The notes beneath the pieces were generated by a model that was not told the DNA's origin, did not search any database, and worked only from the letters and a program-made list of their open reading frames with translations. This document shows positions 35,426 to 46,100 of a DNA stretch of 64,000 nt, in pieces. Positions within the stretch are counted from its first letter, which is position 1; each line of letters starts with the position of its first letter. The translations under genes were made by a program, and so were the position numbers. This DNA is from Aurantibacter sp034110465. Its GTDB lineage: Bacteria > Bacteroidota > Bacteroidia > Flavobacteriales > Flavobacteriaceae. The DNA is taken from positions 310,001-374,000 of the forward strand of contig JAWUZD010000009.1 in NCBI GenBank assembly GCA_034110465.1, given 5' to 3'.

Positions 35426-36418
35426 CTAAGCTTTTACATAGTAATCTGCTTCAATTCTGATGTTTTCTCCGTTTTGATATTTCATATAAGCAAAGCCTTT
35501 ATGAATGCAGAAAGCGCCGGTTTCTCCAGCTTTATTTAAGGCAATAAAAGCCGCTTGAAAATCTTTATAATTATTGTTTTTGGAAACAATTCTTTTTATA
35601 GCTTCTTCGCAAGCTTGTTGCGGTGTTTTTCCTTGTCTCATTAATTCTACAATTAGAAAGCAACCAACAGATTTTAATATGGCTTCGCCCATTCCTGTGG
35701 CAACTGCAGCACCAATTTGATTGTCTACAAATAATCCAGAACCAATTACAGGCGAATCGCCAACGCGACCATTCATTTTATAAGCCAAACCAGATGTTGT
35801 ACACGTTCCTGCAATATCGCCATTACTATCTAAGGTTAGCATTCCAATAGTATCGTGATTTTCTATATTGATTATAGGTTGGTATTTAGACGTTTTTTTC
35901 CATTCTTGCCACGCTTTTTTGCGATCTTCGGTTAAAAGGTTCTCTTTTTTTAAGCCTTGTTGATATGCAAATTCTTCGGCACCTTTTCCTGCCAAAATAA
36001 CGTGTGGTGTTTCCGTCATTACCAGTTTTGCTAAAGTTGAAACGTGTACAATGTTTTCTACACACATTACAGAACCGCAATTGCCATTAGAATCCATAAC
36101 ACAAGCATCTAAAGTCACTTTTCCATTTCGGTTTGGTGTGGCGCCAATTCCAACAGTTGTGTTTTTTATATCTTTTTCTTCAATAGAAACACCTTTTATT
36201 GCAGCATCTAAAGCCGTTATATTTTGATCTAAAGCTTTTCCTGCTTCAGCATTTGCATCTACAAAACCCCAAGTACAAATTGCTATTGGCGATGGTTTTA
36301 TAGTTGAACTGATTTTGAGTTTATCGGATTCAGTGTCAGGGCAAGCTAAAAGTGTAGTAGCACTGCTTAAAGCAACGGTTGTTAATGTGGCGTTTTTGAG
36401 AAATTTGCGACGTTCCAT
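35426..36418 (-). CDS. Glycosylasparaginase (N4-GlcNAc-asparaginase), Tat lipoprotein
   Basis: Cleaves the GlcNAc-Asn bond of N-linked glycans. The 330-residue Ntn hydrolase has the self-cleavage motif HDTIGM (188-193). Cleavage before Thr190 would yield an alpha chain and a beta chain with Thr190 as nucleophile. GRVGDSPVIGSGLF and ATGMGEAILK are the substrate-site segments. The N-terminus has a twin-arginine motif RRKFLK (3-8) and a lipobox LLAC (Cys26), which implies Tat export and lipid anchoring. It is downstream of the MFS transporter (52-base gap) and GH92, in a glycan locus. Confidence 0.9.
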   Translation of the reverse strand: MERRKFLKNATLTTVALSSATTLLACPDTESDKLKISSTIKPSPIAICTWGFVDANAEAGKALDQNITALDAAIKGVSIEEKDIKNTTVGIGATPNRNGKVTLDACVMDSNGNCGSVMCVENIVHVSTLAKLVMTETPHVILAGKGAEEFAYQQGLKKENLLTEDRKKAWQEWKKTSKYQPIINIENHDTIGMLTLDSNGDIAGTCTTSGLAYKMNGRVGDSPVIGSGLFVDNQIGAAVATGMGEAILKSVGCFLIVELMRQGKTPQQACEEAIKRIVSKNNNYKDFQAAFIALNKAGETGAFCIHKGFAYMKYQNGENIRIEADYYVKA

Positions 36419-36470
36419 AAAATATTTTTTGTAATTGTATCTTTTGTAAACTTAGTTGTAATTTTAAATA

Positions 36471-37790
36471 TTAAGCTAAAACTTCTTTTTTAGTGTTTTT
36501 AATGCCGTAAAAGAAAATATAAGCATAACATATTGCAACAAAAACAAAAGCAATTTTAAATCCTGTAGTGTCTATTAGCGAGCCTACAATTAATGGAATT
36601 ATTGCGCCACCAACAATAGCTGTACACAATAATCCGGAAGCTTTAGGTTTTAAAGTGCCAATACCATCTAGTGCTAAAGTAAAAATAGTTGGAAACATAA
36701 TTGAGTTAAATAACCCAACAGCTAAAATTGCCCACATAGATATTAAACCAGAAGTACTAATTGAAATTAATATTAACACTATTGCTGTTGTTGCAAAAAT
36801 GCCTAAAACTTTTCCTGGTCTCATTATTTTTGTTAAATACGAACCTACAAAACGTCCAATCATTGCTCCAAACCAATAGAAAGTAACAAAAAGTCCTAAT
36901 ATTGCTTTGTTATCTGCATATTCTAGAGATTTATTAAATAGACTTGAAATGGAGTTTGCAATTCCCATCATAGTTTCATTTTGGATAATTAAAGGTGCTA
37001 AGTCCATACTTTGAAAATAATTCACCAAAAAGCTTCCAATAGCAACTTCGGCACCTACATAACAGAAAATTCCAAAGACTCCAAGCATTAAATTTGTATT
37101 TTTAAATGCCTCAGCATAAGTTCTTGTGTTTTTTTCGCTGATTAAAGTTGGGAGATTTATAAACAAAAACACTATGGCAATTATTGAAATAAAGACAGCT
37201 AAACCCAAGAATGGTGTTTGTACAGCTGCTGCTTCTGAGGCTAAATAAATTTCTTTTGCTGTTTCAGAAAGTGAAGTGATTTCAATTTTAGTTTTTACTT
37301 TATCGCTCAATAAAAATAAAGCACCTATAATTGGGGCTATAGTTGCTCCTAGAGAATTAAAGGCTTGAGATAAATTTAATCTGCTTGAAGCTTCTTTTTC
37401 GTTTCCTAATGCCGCAACAAAAGGATTTGCAGCAACTTGTAATAATGTAATTCCGCCAGCTAAAATAAAATAGGCCAATAAAAATATGCCAAACTCCCTA
37501 AACGAAGCTGCAGGATAAAATAATAAACAACCTAAAGCCATTGTTAATAAGCCTGCAACAATTCCTTTTTTGTAACCAATTTTAGAGATAATTATACTCG
37601 CAGGAATTGACAAACAAAAATAAGCACAAAAAAAAGCAAATTGAACCAAAATGGCTTGTGAATATGATAAGGTAAAAAGTTCTCTAATTCTTGGAACCAA
37701 ACTATCTACTAAGACCGTAATAAATCCCCATAAAAAGAACAATGTGGTTAATAAGATAAAGGATGAGCGATATGATTTTTGTTCTGACAT
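36471..37790 (-). CDS. Sugar MFS transporter (FucP/NagP-like)
   Basis: A 439-residue transporter with twelve predicted helices. It belongs to the FHS branch of the major facilitator superfamily, with FFLWGFITVLVDSLVPRIRELF at the N-terminus and VAANPFVAALGNEKEASSRLNLSQAFNSLG near 120-150 as characteristic segments. Relatives take up L-fucose, glucose, GlcNAc or mannose with protons. Given its neighbours, a mannose or GlcNAc substrate is likely. It lies 14 bases after GH92. Confidence 0.85.
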   Translation of the reverse strand: MSEQKSYRSSFILLTTLFFLWGFITVLVDSLVPRIRELFTLSYSQAILVQFAFFCAYFCLSIPASIIISKIGYKKGIVAGLLTMALGCLLFYPAASFREFGIFLLAYFILAGGITLLQVAANPFVAALGNEKEASSRLNLSQAFNSLGATIAPIIGALFLLSDKVKTKIEITSLSETAKEIYLASEAAAVQTPFLGLAVFISIIAIVFLFINLPTLISEKNTRTYAEAFKNTNLMLGVFGIFCYVGAEVAIGSFLVNYFQSMDLAPLIIQNETMMGIANSISSLFNKSLEYADNKAILGLFVTFYWFGAMIGRFVGSYLTKIMRPGKVLGIFATTAIVLILISISTSGLISMWAILAVGLFNSIMFPTIFTLALDGIGTLKPKASGLLCTAIVGGAIIPLIVGSLIDTTGFKIAFVFVAICYAYIFFYGIKNTKKEVLA

Positions 37791-37804
37791 TATATCTTGT
37801 TGTT

Positions 37805-40744
37805 TTATTTAATAGTAATTTCATCTGTGAATATCCAACTTTTTCCTTTATGCTGAAAGCCTAAGTGCCATTCAGGAAGACCACCTAAGTTTGCAGCTTT
37901 TATTTTGATAAATCGGTATTCTTCCTTAATGTTTTCGCTTTTAGCAGAAGCAATGTTAACGTTTTCGTTTGGTGTCGCCACTCCAAAATTAGTTTTACTC
38001 ATTAATTGGAATTCTTTTCCATCTTTAGAACCATAAAACAGAACTTCTTTTGGTAAAAATATCCAAGAACGTTGGTCTTCTAGAAAGTTAATATTTATGG
38101 AGTTTATGTTTTTTAGCGTTCCAAAATCTAATACAGCTTCTAGGTTTTCGTTAAAATAACCTTGCCAAGTTCCAGTTCTAAAATCGGCAGTTCCAAAAAT
38201 GCCATCGATAAGTGCGTTATTTCCGCCGCCACTATATCTATTAGCAAATTCTGTGTTTAGTTTTATGCTTAGATTAGGATCTATTTTGTAAAAATCAGTT
38301 GAAATACTTGTGCTTTTTATGTCCCCTTTTTTAGAATAGACACTTAATGTACAAGCTTCGTTTATAGTAAAGCTTTTTTCGTAGATTTTAAAAATAGTGT
38401 TATTGAGACTATAGTAAATAGTAGCTTCTTTGTCTGCTGAATTAAGACTGACTTCCGTTTTATATTTAAAAGCAATATCTCCTTTTTCTATATATGGTGA
38501 AGGCAAAAAAGGATAAAAATCCTGAGAAATTGATGTTGAAGGAATTTCCGTATCTAAAGTTCCCCATTTAGAAGGTTTGTTAGTCATTACAAATTCTAAA
38601 CTACCACCATTTATGATGTCTTGATGTTTTATGAATGATGTGCTTAAAATTTTATTATTCAATTTAACCGATTCTATATAGATGTTTTCTTCTGAAAGAT
38701 TATCTGCAACTATTGTAAATGTTTTTCCGTTTTCTAAATTAAAAGTTGCCTTATTTAATAATGGCGAACCAATTATATAATTGTTGCTTCCAGGAGTTAC
38801 GGGATAAAATCCTAAGCTAGAAAACACATACCAAGCACTCATTTGTCCGCAATCTTCGTTTCCAGAAATACCATCTGGCTCGTTTTTGTAAAGTGTGGTT
38901 AAAATTTGGTGGATCTTTTCTTGTGTTTTGTGTGGTTTATTTACAAAATTATATAAGTAAGCCATATGATGACTAGGTTCGTTTCCGTGAGCATATTGTC
39001 CTATTAAACCTGTAATATCGACTTGGTGTGCTCCAGATGTTTGATCTTCAGCTGTAAATAACTCGTCTAACTTTTTTTCTAATTGATGTTTTCCTCCTAA
39101 TAAGTTTGTGAAACCAGTAATATCTTGCGGTACATAAAAACTGTATTGCCAAGAATTAGCTTCGGTATAATTAAAATTAACTTCATAAGGATCAAAAGGG
39201 GAAAACCAAGTGTTTCTAAATCGTCCACGCATAAATTGTGTGTTTGGATCAAAAACGTTTTTATAATATTGCGCGCGCAAACTAAAAATGGTTTCTTCTT
39301 TTCTCCAATTCATTGCTCCGGCCATTTTTGCAATCGTCCAATCATCATAGGCATATTCTAATGTTTTAGAGACTGATTCACTTTCATTTTCAACAGGAAT
39401 AAAGCCTATATTCTTGTAATCTTTTAAACCTAATTTATCTTGATTTGCAGAATGAATCATTGCTTTTAGCGCTTTGTTTTCATCGTAATTTTTTATTCCT
39501 TTTAAATAAGCATCAGCTATTACTGGAACAGCGTGGTAACCAATCATGCAGCCTGTGTAATTACCCGCTAAATCCCAAATTGGCATAATACCACCTTCAT
39601 CATGTTTTGCTAAAAAAGTGTTTATAAAATCATTAGTTTTTTCTTGTTCTATAATGGTATATAATGGATGTGCTGCGCGATACGTATCCCAAAGTGAAAA
39701 AACTGTATAATAATCGAAATCTTTAGTTTTGTGAATTTCCAAATCCATTCCGCGGTAACGTCCATCGACATCTTGATACAGATTAGGCGCTAACATAGTA
39801 TGGTAAAGCGCAGTATAAAAATTGGTTTTATAATCGAAATTATCCGACTCTACTACGATTTTCTCTAATTGCTTTTCCCAATTTTTTTGTGCTTCTTTTT
39901 TAACTTCTTTAAATGATTTATTACCAATTTCTTCTTCTAGATTTTTTTTAGCACCTTCAATATCTACGGCAGAGATTCCTATTTTAATAATAATAGGCTC
40001 ATTTTTAGGATTATGAAATGTTAAAGCCGATTTTAATCCGCCTTTCATTCCTGTTTTTGGTAGCGATTGTAACATATCCAAAAACGGATGGGATGTTTTT
40101 ATAGAAAAATATAAACGTTGGTCTTTTGCCCAAGCATTAGAAAAACGATAACCTACAATTTCTGTATCAGAAATTTTATCAATTTTAGCATCTAATACTT
40201 TATCGCGATGTAATAAGTCTAAAATTACTACCTGATTTTCTTCCGAAGGGAAACTGTATTTGTGTATACCACTTCTTTTAGAAACGGTTAGTTCTACGTC
40301 TATACTTGTACTATCTAAATGAACTTTGTAATATCCAGGTTCTGCAATTTCATTACTATGAGAAAAGTGAGCTCTATAGCCTTTTTTTCCATCTGCGCCA
40401 TTATTAAATTTTATACTATTGGTTGGCATTAATAAAATGTCTCCATAATCTGAAACACCAGTTCCGCTTAAATGTGTATGCGAAAAACCATAAATATAAT
40501 CGTCAGAAAAATGGTAGCCAGAACATCCATCCCAACCATCTAAACGCGTATCTGGACTTAATTGCATCATTCCAAAAGGCATTGTTGCACCAGGATACGT
40601 GTGTCCATGTCCTCCAGTTCCTATAAATGGGTTGACATAAGAAATTAAAGTTTGATCTTTTTTTGCTGTGTTGATTTGATTTTCTGTATCAGTTTTACAA
40701 CTTATAAATAGGCAAAGAAACATAATACTTAACGCTAAACGCAT
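37805..40744 (-). CDS. GH92 alpha-mannosidase lipoprotein
   Basis: An exo-alpha-mannosidase of 979 residues. The signal peptide ends in the lipobox FISC (Cys16). GH92 features are IGTGGHGHTYPGA (41-53), HLSGTGVSDYGD (91-102), HDEGGIMPIWD near 381 and the C-terminal active-site segment GNEDCGQMSAWY (628-639). After about residue 745 there is a chitobiase-like C-terminal beta domain (about 750-835) and an F5/8-type carbohydrate-binding domain (about 840-970), which suggests binding to glycoprotein substrates at the cell surface. It is the first gene of the three-gene glycan cluster. Confidence 0.93.
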   Translation of the reverse strand: MRLALSIMFLCLFISCKTDTENQINTAKKDQTLISYVNPFIGTGGHGHTYPGATMPFGMMQLSPDTRLDGWDGCSGYHFSDDYIYGFSHTHLSGTGVSDYGDILLMPTNSIKFNNGADGKKGYRAHFSHSNEIAEPGYYKVHLDSTSIDVELTVSKRSGIHKYSFPSEENQVVILDLLHRDKVLDAKIDKISDTEIVGYRFSNAWAKDQRLYFSIKTSHPFLDMLQSLPKTGMKGGLKSALTFHNPKNEPIIIKIGISAVDIEGAKKNLEEEIGNKSFKEVKKEAQKNWEKQLEKIVVESDNFDYKTNFYTALYHTMLAPNLYQDVDGRYRGMDLEIHKTKDFDYYTVFSLWDTYRAAHPLYTIIEQEKTNDFINTFLAKHDEGGIMPIWDLAGNYTGCMIGYHAVPVIADAYLKGIKNYDENKALKAMIHSANQDKLGLKDYKNIGFIPVENESESVSKTLEYAYDDWTIAKMAGAMNWRKEETIFSLRAQYYKNVFDPNTQFMRGRFRNTWFSPFDPYEVNFNYTEANSWQYSFYVPQDITGFTNLLGGKHQLEKKLDELFTAEDQTSGAHQVDITGLIGQYAHGNEPSHHMAYLYNFVNKPHKTQEKIHQILTTLYKNEPDGISGNEDCGQMSAWYVFSSLGFYPVTPGSNNYIIGSPLLNKATFNLENGKTFTIVADNLSEENIYIESVKLNNKILSTSFIKHQDIINGGSLEFVMTNKPSKWGTLDTEIPSTSISQDFYPFLPSPYIEKGDIAFKYKTEVSLNSADKEATIYYSLNNTIFKIYEKSFTINEACTLSVYSKKGDIKSTSISTDFYKIDPNLSIKLNTEFANRYSGGGNNALIDGIFGTADFRTGTWQGYFNENLEAVLDFGTLKNINSININFLEDQRSWIFLPKEVLFYGSKDGKEFQLMSKTNFGVATPNENVNIASAKSENIKEEYRFIKIKAANLGGLPEWHLGFQHKGKSWIFTDEITIK

Positions 40745-40862
40745 TGATGTGATTTTAAAATTAAAGCTCTAAGGTACTAAAAGTTAATTGGAACAAATGT
40801 TTAACAATTTACTAAGAAAAAACTCCTTTAAAACCTTTAGTTTTACATTTTTAAATATAGCT

Positions 40863-42161
40863 ATGTTTCGTTTTTTAATTCCATTTATACTTTTAATCCT
40901 TTTAGAGTTCTATACTTTTTTTGCATTAAAAACTTTAACAAAAAATAAGTTTGTTTTAATTACTTATTGGGTTGCTTTTGTTGTTGTTATTATTGTTGCC
41001 TATTATCAATTTAATATGGTGCAAAATCAGAACAGATTTAGCTTAAATACAGGTTATGCTATTGCGTTATTGTTAACTTATTTTGTGCCTAAGGCAATTG
41101 TTTTTGTATTCCTTTTTGGTGAAGATATCTTTCGGTTTTTTGCAACAATAGCTAATTACTTTTCTTTAGATATATCTATTAAAGAAGCTGTTCCCTCTAG
41201 AAGAAAGTTTGTTAGTCAGATAGCTTTAGGTATTGCTTCAATTCCATTTGCAGGCTTTTTATATGGCGTTTTTAAAGGAAAATATGATTTTAGAGTAATT
41301 ACTCAGCAAATTGAATTTGATGATTTACCTAACGAATTTGATGGCTATAGAATTACTCAAATTAGCGATATACACTCTGGAAGTTTCGATAATATTGAAA
41401 AAATAGAATATGCTATAAAATTAATTAATGAACAGCAAAGTGATGCTATTTTATTTACTGGCGATATTGTAAATGCAAGAGCAGAAGAAATGCATCCTTA
41501 TGTAGATGTGTTTAGTAAGTTAAAGGCTAAAGATGGTAAGTTTTCTGTTTTAGGAAATCACGATTATGGTTATTATGCTTACGATTCTGTCGATGATTTT
41601 AACGAAAATCACAAGAAAATTGAAGAGGTACATAAATCCATTGGCTTCGATTTACTTCAAAATGAAAATAGAACTATTAATAGAGGTCAAGCTAAGATTA
41701 ATATTCTAGGTGTAGAGAATTGGGGAGCTTCTAGACATTTTCCTAAGCGAGGCAGTTTAGAAAAAGTGACACATAATTTACCAAACGATGCTTTTAATGT
41801 ACTAATGTCTCACGATCCTTCTCATTTTGATTATAAAGAAAAAGAGTTTAATAATCGAAGAGATCGTTTTAATCTAGATATGGTTAAAGACGAAACTAAT
41901 ATTATTAACTTTAATAAAAAGATACAGTTAACTCTTGCTGGACATACACACGGAATGCAGTTTGGTATAGAAATTCCATTTCTTAATTTCAAATGGAGTC
42001 CTGTAAAATACCGTTATCCAAAATGGGCTGGTTTGTACCAAGAAGCTGGGAAATATCTGTACGTAAATAGAGGGTTTGGGTTTTTAGCTTTTCCTGGCCG
42101 TGTTGGTATTTGGCCAGAAATAACGGTTTTAGAGCTTAAAAAACGTGTAAAAACATCATAA
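40863..42161 (+). CDS. Membrane-anchored metallophosphoesterase
   Basis: A 432-residue protein from the ATG at 40863, which begins the first hydrophobic segment (MFRFLIPFILLILLEFY). The frame continues to 40788, but that extension is polar and lacks support. About four N-terminal helices precede a calcineurin-like phosphoesterase domain (about residues 150-425). Its metal motifs are ISDIHSGS, FTGDIVN, LGNHDYG, MSHDP and LAGHTHGMQ. Relatives such as YaeI remove phosphate from lipid intermediates, but the substrate here is unknown. It is divergent from the GH92 gene. Confidence 0.88.
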   Translation: MFRFLIPFILLILLEFYTFFALKTLTKNKFVLITYWVAFVVVIIVAYYQFNMVQNQNRFSLNTGYAIALLLTYFVPKAIVFVFLFGEDIFRFFATIANYFSLDISIKEAVPSRRKFVSQIALGIASIPFAGFLYGVFKGKYDFRVITQQIEFDDLPNEFDGYRITQISDIHSGSFDNIEKIEYAIKLINEQQSDAILFTGDIVNARAEEMHPYVDVFSKLKAKDGKFSVLGNHDYGYYAYDSVDDFNENHKKIEEVHKSIGFDLLQNENRTINRGQAKINILGVENWGASRHFPKRGSLEKVTHNLPNDAFNVLMSHDPSHFDYKEKEFNNRRDRFNLDMVKDETNIINFNKKIQLTLAGHTHGMQFGIEIPFLNFKWSPVKYRYPKWAGLYQEAGKYLYVNRGFGFLAFPGRVGIWPEITVLELKKRVKTS

Positions 42162-42257
42162 AAGGTCTAAAAGCGTTAATTTTTCATCAACTTTTAATGG
42201 TCTTTTAAAAAAAAGCTTATTATTGTAGAACAAAAATTATCTTAAAAGTTTTGTATT

Positions 42258-42554
42258 ATGTCAAAATTTGGAGAATTAATAGATGTTAACATTCCTGTAT
42301 TATTAGATTTTTATACAGAATGGAATGAACAATCTACAGCAATGCATCCTATACTTAGAGATGTGGCTGCGGCTTTAGGTGATAAAGCTAAAGTGATAAA
42401 GATAGATGTTGATAAAAATCAAGAATTATCTGAAGCACTTAGAGTTAAAGATTTGCCTACATTTATTATTTACAAAGACGGCGAAATGAAGTGGAGACAA
42501 AACGGCGAATTAGATATGAATACTTTGATTGATAAACTGAAAGAGTTTGTTTAA
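42258..42554 (+). CDS. Thioredoxin-fold protein without catalytic cysteines
   Basis: A 98-residue single-domain thioredoxin-like protein. The fold is clear from LLDFYTEW (15-22), the KVIKIDVDKNQEL strand and helix, and the cis-proline loop LPTFIIYKDGE (about 67-77). The redox motif WCGPC is replaced by WNEQS (22-26), so neither cysteine is present. Redox activity is excluded by sequence; a binding or scaffold role is more likely. Its stop overlaps the stop of the convergent deacetylase gene by four bases. Confidence 0.85.
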   Translation: MSKFGELIDVNIPVLLDFYTEWNEQSTAMHPILRDVAAALGDKAKVIKIDVDKNQELSEALRVKDLPTFIIYKDGEMKWRQNGELDMNTLIDKLKEFV

Positions 42555-43189
42555 AGTGCTTTAAAAATGTATTTTTTGCTTTTGTAATATTCCAATAGTC
42601 TTGGTAACATATATTTTAAATGCTCCGATGCTTTTACGCTATCGTGCATTACAATAATATCTCCTTCTTTTGCTTTTAAAGCAAAACTTAAGCATTCCTT
42701 ATTTGTGTAATTTTTATCCCAATCAAAAGTTAGAATAGACCACATAATAATTTTATAGCCTAATTTTATTAATTGTTTTCCTTGTCTAGAGTTGATTTGC
42801 CCAAATGGTGGACGAAATAGCTTTGTTTCTTCTTTTAAAGCAGAATGTTTTTCAATAGTAAATTTGCAGGATTTAACGTCTTCTAAATAGTTTTTAGTTG
42901 ATGTTTTCCAACCTTTAATATGATTTTTGGTATGGTTTCCAATAGTGTGACCTTCGGAAATTATGGTTTTAAATAATTCAGGATGGTTTTCAATATTACT
43001 TCCAATACAAAAGAACGTTGCTTTGGCATTATAAGATTTTAGTTGATCTAAAACCCAAGTTGTTATTTCAGGCGTTGGACCATCATCAAAAGTAAGATAA
43101 AGTATTTTTTTAGTCGTTGGTTTTTTCCAGGTATATTTAGAAAAAAACCAACGAACCAAATAAGGTGTTTTTACGGGAATAAATTTCAA
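42551..43189 (-). CDS. Polysaccharide deacetylase (NodB-type, CE4)
   Basis: A 212-residue carbohydrate esterase family 4 protein. Catalytic and metal motifs are YLTFDDGPTPE (about 30-40), the His pair in HTIGNHTKNH (about 80-89), the FRPPFGQIN loop near 124 and MHDS near 185. No signal peptide or membrane anchor is evident, so peptidoglycan or intracellular precursors are both possible targets. It lies 4 bases downstream of the DUF2723 gene on the same strand, suggesting a joint envelope role. Confidence 0.88.
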   Translation of the reverse strand: MKFIPVKTPYLVRWFFSKYTWKKPTTKKILYLTFDDGPTPEITTWVLDQLKSYNAKATFFCIGSNIENHPELFKTIISEGHTIGNHTKNHIKGWKTSTKNYLEDVKSCKFTIEKHSALKEETKLFRPPFGQINSRQGKQLIKLGYKIIMWSILTFDWDKNYTNKECLSFALKAKEGDIIVMHDSVKASEHLKYMLPRLLEYYKSKKYIFKAL

Positions 43190-43193
43190 GTAT

Positions 43194-46100
43194 TTATGGT
43201 TTTATACCTGAAAAAGTATCGTTTGTAGTTTCAATGTCACGTTCGTCTCTGGCGTTAGATTCTGGCGCTTCATCATTTTGATAGAAATGTTTAAATAACC
43301 CTAAATAGTTATTAAATATTAATGATTCTTTTTGGGCAAAATCCTCATCATATTCAATTAAAACTTCAATTAAAGCTTTGTAACGTTCAATATCTGTTAA
43401 GATTTCGGTAAAGTTTTTTTCTTGATTTTCAATGGTTAGCTCACTGTAATATTTCAAGCTTTCTTGGTACTTTACAGAAACATCTTTAAATAGTTGTTGT
43501 GCTTTGTCTTTAGCTTCAACTTCGTAATAAGCATTAATGTAAGGTTCTAGTAAGGTGTAATATCCAAATTGATCTACAGGCATATTTGCCATTGCAATAT
43601 CTGCAACTTCTTCAGCTTTTTTAGGTTGGTCTTCGTTTATAAGAGCTTCAATTAGTCGGGCTAAATTACCTCTGTAAGTTATAGAATTTCGTCTGGTTTC
43701 AATATCGTGGTAAATGTCTTTACTACCGCTATTTCCCCAATCCCAAGACTTTACCATATTGTACATAAGTTCGCTATCTACACGACCCATATCAAAAGGA
43801 TTAGCTTTGTCTACTGGGCTTTTAATTGGAACTAATTTGTAAACCATTCCATCTAACTGTAAATAATCCTTCATCCAAATATAATCTTCGTCGCTAAATG
43901 CGCCACCAGTAAAGTATATTGGTCGTTCCCAATTATTGTTAGCTACAATATCTAACATTAATAAACGGTTCTTGTAGATAGCATTGTCCTTTATTCTAAC
44001 ATCTAAAAAGGGTAGAATTTTATATGCATCTTTAGGCTTAACAACACCACTTTTAAGTACTGCCGATTTATTAACCGGAACTCTAATGTTTTCTGTTGGG
44101 AAATAATTAGATTTTAAATAATTAGAAGGATAACCAGAAGGATCATCGCCTTCTTGTATTAATGCAAATTCTAATTTCGTCTTAGGATTATCGCTAGTGA
44201 TGAAGTTCATAAAATCACTTATCATTAAAGTGTCTTTAGAACGTTCACGTTTCATAATATAATCTCTAGTTCCGTGTTTATATTTATCATGAGTTAAGCT
44301 TGACGGAATTGGATCACTATCGTAAGCTTTGCGTTTCATTTGATCTATATACCAGTCTGTTTGAAATAAGCTGGTGTTTACAACGCGAACATCTGTACGA
44401 TAGCCTTCGATTTCTTGTGCATACCAAAGCGCAAACGTATCGTTATCTCCAATTGAGAATAAAATGGCATTTTTTTCGCAAGAGCCTAAATATTTTTTAG
44501 CCATAGCTAAAGCGGTATATTTTCCAGATCTATCATGATCGTTCCAGTTGTTTGATATTAAGATGGTAGGAACTAATAGAAAGCAAACTACAGGAACTAA
44601 AGGTGCTAGTATTTGTTTAGAAACGTACTTTTTTAAGAAATCGTAGATGGCATAAACGCCAATTCCAATCCATAGTGCAAATACGTAGAATGAGCCAACT
44701 ACGGAGTAGTCTCGTTCTCTTGGTTCAAAAGGTCTTACATTGGTGTAAACCTGAATTGCTATTCCTGTAAATAAGAAGAATACAAGCATGACCCAAAATA
44801 ATTTTTTATCTTTATTTAAAACAAAAAAGAATCCAATTAACCCTAAAATAAAAGGTAAGAAATAATACGTGTTTCTAGCTTTATTATTTTTAACGTCTGA
44901 AGGTAAATTATCTTGAGATTGTCCTAAATGGAACGCGTCTATAAAGTTGATTCCACTTATCCAGTTTCCGTGATTATCATATCTACCTTGAATATCGTCT
45001 TGTCTTCCTGTGAAATTCCACATAAAATAACGCCAATACATATAGCCTAATTGGTATTCAAACATATATGCTATGTTTTGTGCTAGTGATGGTTTTTCAA
45101 CATCTACAAATTGGCTGAATTGTTTTAAGGTATTTATATAGTCTTCATAATCTATATTTCCTTTTACAATATCATTTTTAAAAGCAGCTACAGATTTTCG
45201 GAGCTCGTTTTCCATTTGATATTCCGGCTTCAATTTAAAGTCTAAATAACCCGTAAATAACATATAGTTTTCTGCGTTTTCTCCACTCCACATTCGTGGT
45301 AGGATAGAGGCATGGTCTGAATTGTAGTTTTGCTTAGAGTTTTTCCACTCGTTTACAATAATATATGTTCCAGTTTTTTTGTCTTTTTCGTATTTAGGTT
45401 TGTCATCTACATAAGGTTGATTTTCATCTAAACCAGAAAATTGATCTGTAAATAGTGGGCCATAAAACAAGTGTGTTTCGGGATATTGTTCTAGATTATA
45501 ATAGGCTAATAATTCTCTAGCACTAGATGGGTTGTTTTCGTTAATAACTACGTTTGCATTTGCTCTAATTGGAAGCATTAGCCATGTTGAAGATCCTAGT
45601 ATTATAAAAAGTAGGCAAAGAATTCCGGTATTATAATGGATTAACCCTTTTTCTTTAGTGTATTTTAATCCGTAGTAAAAACCAGCAATTAATAATATTC
45701 CAGCAATAATGCTTCCTGAATTAAAAGGTAATCCAATCTGATTCACAAAAAATAATTCTAGCATACTAAAATATCTTAGTACGTTTGGAAACATTAATTT
45801 GAAAATGAATAATAATATAGCAACAGAAGCTATGTTAGCCACTATAAAATTCTTTACAGTTATAGTTTTGTAGTTTTTAAAATAGTAAATTAAACCAATA
45901 GCAGGAATGGTTAATAGGCCCATAAAGTGAATTCCAAATGATAATCCAATTACAAAAGCAATTAAGATTAACCATTTGTTTCCTCGGTCTTTGTCCATGT
46001 CTTTATCCCAGCGTAGTCCCAAATAAAACATTAAAGCCATTACAAAAGCAGCCATTGCATAAACCTCTGTTTCTGAGGCGTTAAACCAAAAGGTATCTGT

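Noticed and set aside
35426..40744. Calling the GH92 region a classical polysaccharide utilisation locus
   Set aside because: No SusC/SusD pair, sensor or other glycosidase is adjacent.
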